DNA of 6,094 nt, taken from Verrucomicrobiia bacterium. GTDB taxonomy: Bacteria; Verrucomicrobiota; Verrucomicrobiae; Limisphaerales; UBA11358. The stretch lies in assembly GCA_030042375.1 (NCBI GenBank), contig JASHZU010000441.1, positions 1 to 6,094 on the forward strand, given 5' to 3'. A model generated the notes under the pieces. It saw nothing but the letters and a program-made list of their open reading frames with translations, was not told the DNA's origin and did not search any database. Shown one piece after another: positions 4,774-6,094 of this stretch (its first letter is position 1; every line of letters begins with the position of its first letter). The position numbers and the translations under genes were made by a program.

Positions 4774-6094
4774 ATGGCCAAATTTTTTATTAATCGTCCC
4801 ATCGTCGCGATGGTAATTTCCATCCTGATGGTATTGATGGGCATTGTCGCCATGTCCCGCCTGCCGATTGCGCAGTTCCCTAACATCGCCGATCCACAAA
4901 TCCAGGTAAATGCCACGTATCCGGGAGCGGACGCTGTCACCGTCCAGCAATCCGTGGCCGTTCCCATCGAGCAACAGATGTCCGGCGTGGATAATATGGA
5001 ATACATGTATTCGCTCAATGCGAACAATGGCTCCATGAAGTTAACCACGGATTTTAATATCAAGACCGACCCAAACACGGACCAGATTCTCGCCCAGATG
5101 CGGCAAAGTCAGGCCAGTTCACAATTGCCCTCGGCGGTCAACAACCAGGGTGTTACGGTCCAAAAATCCACCTCCGCGCCACTCATCCTGTTTGCGCTCT
5201 ATTCACCGAACAATACCTACGACAGTATTTTTCTGGCGAACTATTCCTATATCAACATTAACGACGCGATGACGCGCATCCCGGGCATCGCCAGTGTCTC
5301 TGTTTTTGGCGCGGGACAATACGCCATTCGCATCTGGGTCCGGCCCGACCGGCTGGCGCAGATGGGGATTACCGTGCCGGAAATCATCAATGCCATCCAG
5401 CAGCAGAATACGGTCAATCCCGCCGGAACCATTGGCGGCGAACCGGTGCCGCCGGGCCAGCAATATACTTATGCGGTACGTTCACAAGGCCGCCTGGAGA
5501 CCTCGGAGCAGTTCGAAAACATCGTTCTGCGCGCTGCGCCCGGCGGCGCCATCGTCCGGATCAGGGACGTGGCGCGGGTGGAACTCGGTTCGCAAAATTA
5601 CGGTATGCTGGCGCGGCTGAACGGAAAGCCTTGTGCGCTCATCGCCCTCTACCAGTTGCCGGGATCCAACGCCATTGATGCGGCTAACGGCGCAAAAGCC
5701 CTCATGGAAAAATTGAAGCAAAGTTTTCCTCCGGACCTGGATTATGTGGTCGCGCTGGATACCACGCTGGCTGTGACGGAAGGCATGAAGGAAATCGAGC
5801 ACACGCTCGTGGAAGCTCTCATCCTCGTCCTCATCGTGGTATTTATTTTCCTGCAAGGTTGGCGGGCCACATTGATTCCCATGTTCGCTGTGCCGGTATC
5901 GCTCATTGGCACCTTCTGTCTCTTTCCGCTTTTCGGTTTTTCCATCAACACGCTCTCTCTCTTCGGCATGGTGCTCGCCATTGGACTGGTGGTGGACGAC
6001 GCCATCGTCGTTGTCGAAATTGTCGAACATCATATTGAGAACGGTTTATCGCCCAAAGAAGCGGCGCTCAAAGGCATGGAGGAGGTCACCGGTC
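4774..6094 (+). CDS. RND multidrug-type efflux pump, inner-membrane subunit (HAE1/AcrB family), N-terminal 440 residues
   Basis: The frame is open from ATG 4774 to the right edge; full family members have about 1,030-1,060 residues, so under half is present. MAKFFINRPI is the classic HAE1 start, followed by TM1 (about 10-28), then the porter region (PN1 about 38-134, PN2/DN about 135-330, with YPGADAVTV, FGAGQYAIRIW, NPAGTIGG, LPGSNAID). TM2 (about 340-358), TM3 (366-386) and TM4 (391-415) follow. TM4 bears Asp408-Asp409 in GLVVDDAIVVVE, the proton-relay pair equivalent to AcrB Asp407/Asp408, so the antiporter is probably functional. It should expel small molecules using the proton gradient together with the adaptor encoded just upstream. 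The residue after VVVE is Ile where AcrB has Asn415, followed by VEHHIE. Position 136 is Pro where AcrB has pocket Phe136, while Phe178 is kept, so substrate range may differ from AcrB. The ribosome binding site is weak, suggesting translational coupling to the adaptor. A homologous outer-membrane channel is not seen. Confidence 0.95.
   Translation, partial: MAKFFINRPIVAMVISILMVLMGIVAMSRLPIAQFPNIADPQIQVNATYPGADAVTVQQSVAVPIEQQMSGVDNMEYMYSLNANNGSMKLTTDFNIKTDPNTDQILAQMRQSQASSQLPSAVNNQGVTVQKSTSAPLILFALYSPNNTYDSIFLANYSYININDAMTRIPGIASVSVFGAGQYAIRIWVRPDRLAQMGITVPEIINAIQQQNTVNPAGTIGGEPVPPGQQYTYAVRSQGRLETSEQFENIVLRAAPGGAIVRIRDVARVELGSQNYGMLARLNGKPCALIALYQLPGSNAIDAANGAKALMEKLKQSFPPDLDYVVALDTTLAVTEGMKEIEHTLVEALILVLIVVFIFLQGWRATLIPMFAVPVSLIGTFCLFPLFGFSINTLSLFGMVLAIGLVVDDAIVVVEIVEHHIENGLSPKEAALKGMEEVTG

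Noticed and set aside
5482..6033. 183-codon minus-strand frame opposite the pump gene
   Set aside because: It lies fully antisense to conserved pump sequence, and its His/Arg/Glu-rich translation is typical of a shadow frame.
1..6094. CRISPR array, tRNA/rRNA, insertion sequence or phage/defence system
   Set aside because: No regularly spaced repeats, no tRNA-like or rRNA sequence, no transposase motifs or terminal repeats, and all large frames belong to signalling or efflux families.

Overview
The window (about 53% GC by eye) looks like chromosomal DNA of a free-living Gram-negative-type bacterium. It carries a signal-transduction cluster next to the start of a tripartite RND efflux operon. 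The periplasmic adaptor is a MexA-like lipoprotein, and the pump ends its fourth membrane segment with VDDAIVVVEIVEHHIE. That variant, together with a MASE1-PAS-histidine kinase and FixJ-type regulators, reminds me of Verrucomicrobiota, Planctomycetota or Acidobacteriota. This placement is an impression from protein style, not a demonstrated assignment.

Layout: bases 1-106 hold the N-terminus of a response regulator on the minus strand that runs off the left edge. A 402-base non-coding divergent region (107-508) follows, with two 17-bp imperfect direct repeats, an AT-only palindrome and a good sigma70-type promoter. Bases 509-1159 encode a complete FixJ/NarL-type response regulator. Only 4 bp after its stop, the stop of a convergent minus-strand gene (1164-3233) begins. 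That gene encodes a membrane sensor histidine kinase (MASE1, PAS, HisKA, HATPase_c) with a GTG start and its own plausible promoter. A second divergent control region (3234-3614) contains a perfect 8-bp-arm palindrome, a sigma54-like site and a 27-codon ORF with a near-perfect Shine-Dalgarno. The plus-strand operon follows: the adaptor lipoprotein (3615-4757), then, 16 bp later, the RND inner-membrane pump (4774 to the right edge, first 440 residues only).

How the parts may work together: the kinase senses an unknown, probably membrane-associated or cytoplasmic cue through MASE1/PAS. It would phosphorylate the FixJ-type regulator at Asp55 and perhaps also the regulator at the left edge. Because the kinase and the efflux operon are divergent from one control region, the two-component system is a reasonable candidate regulator of the pump, but nothing in the sequence proves it. 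The outer-membrane channel partner is not in the window and may lie downstream. I saw no RNA genes, mobile elements or CRISPR arrays. All protein families are known; the less explained material is in the two intergenic regions.
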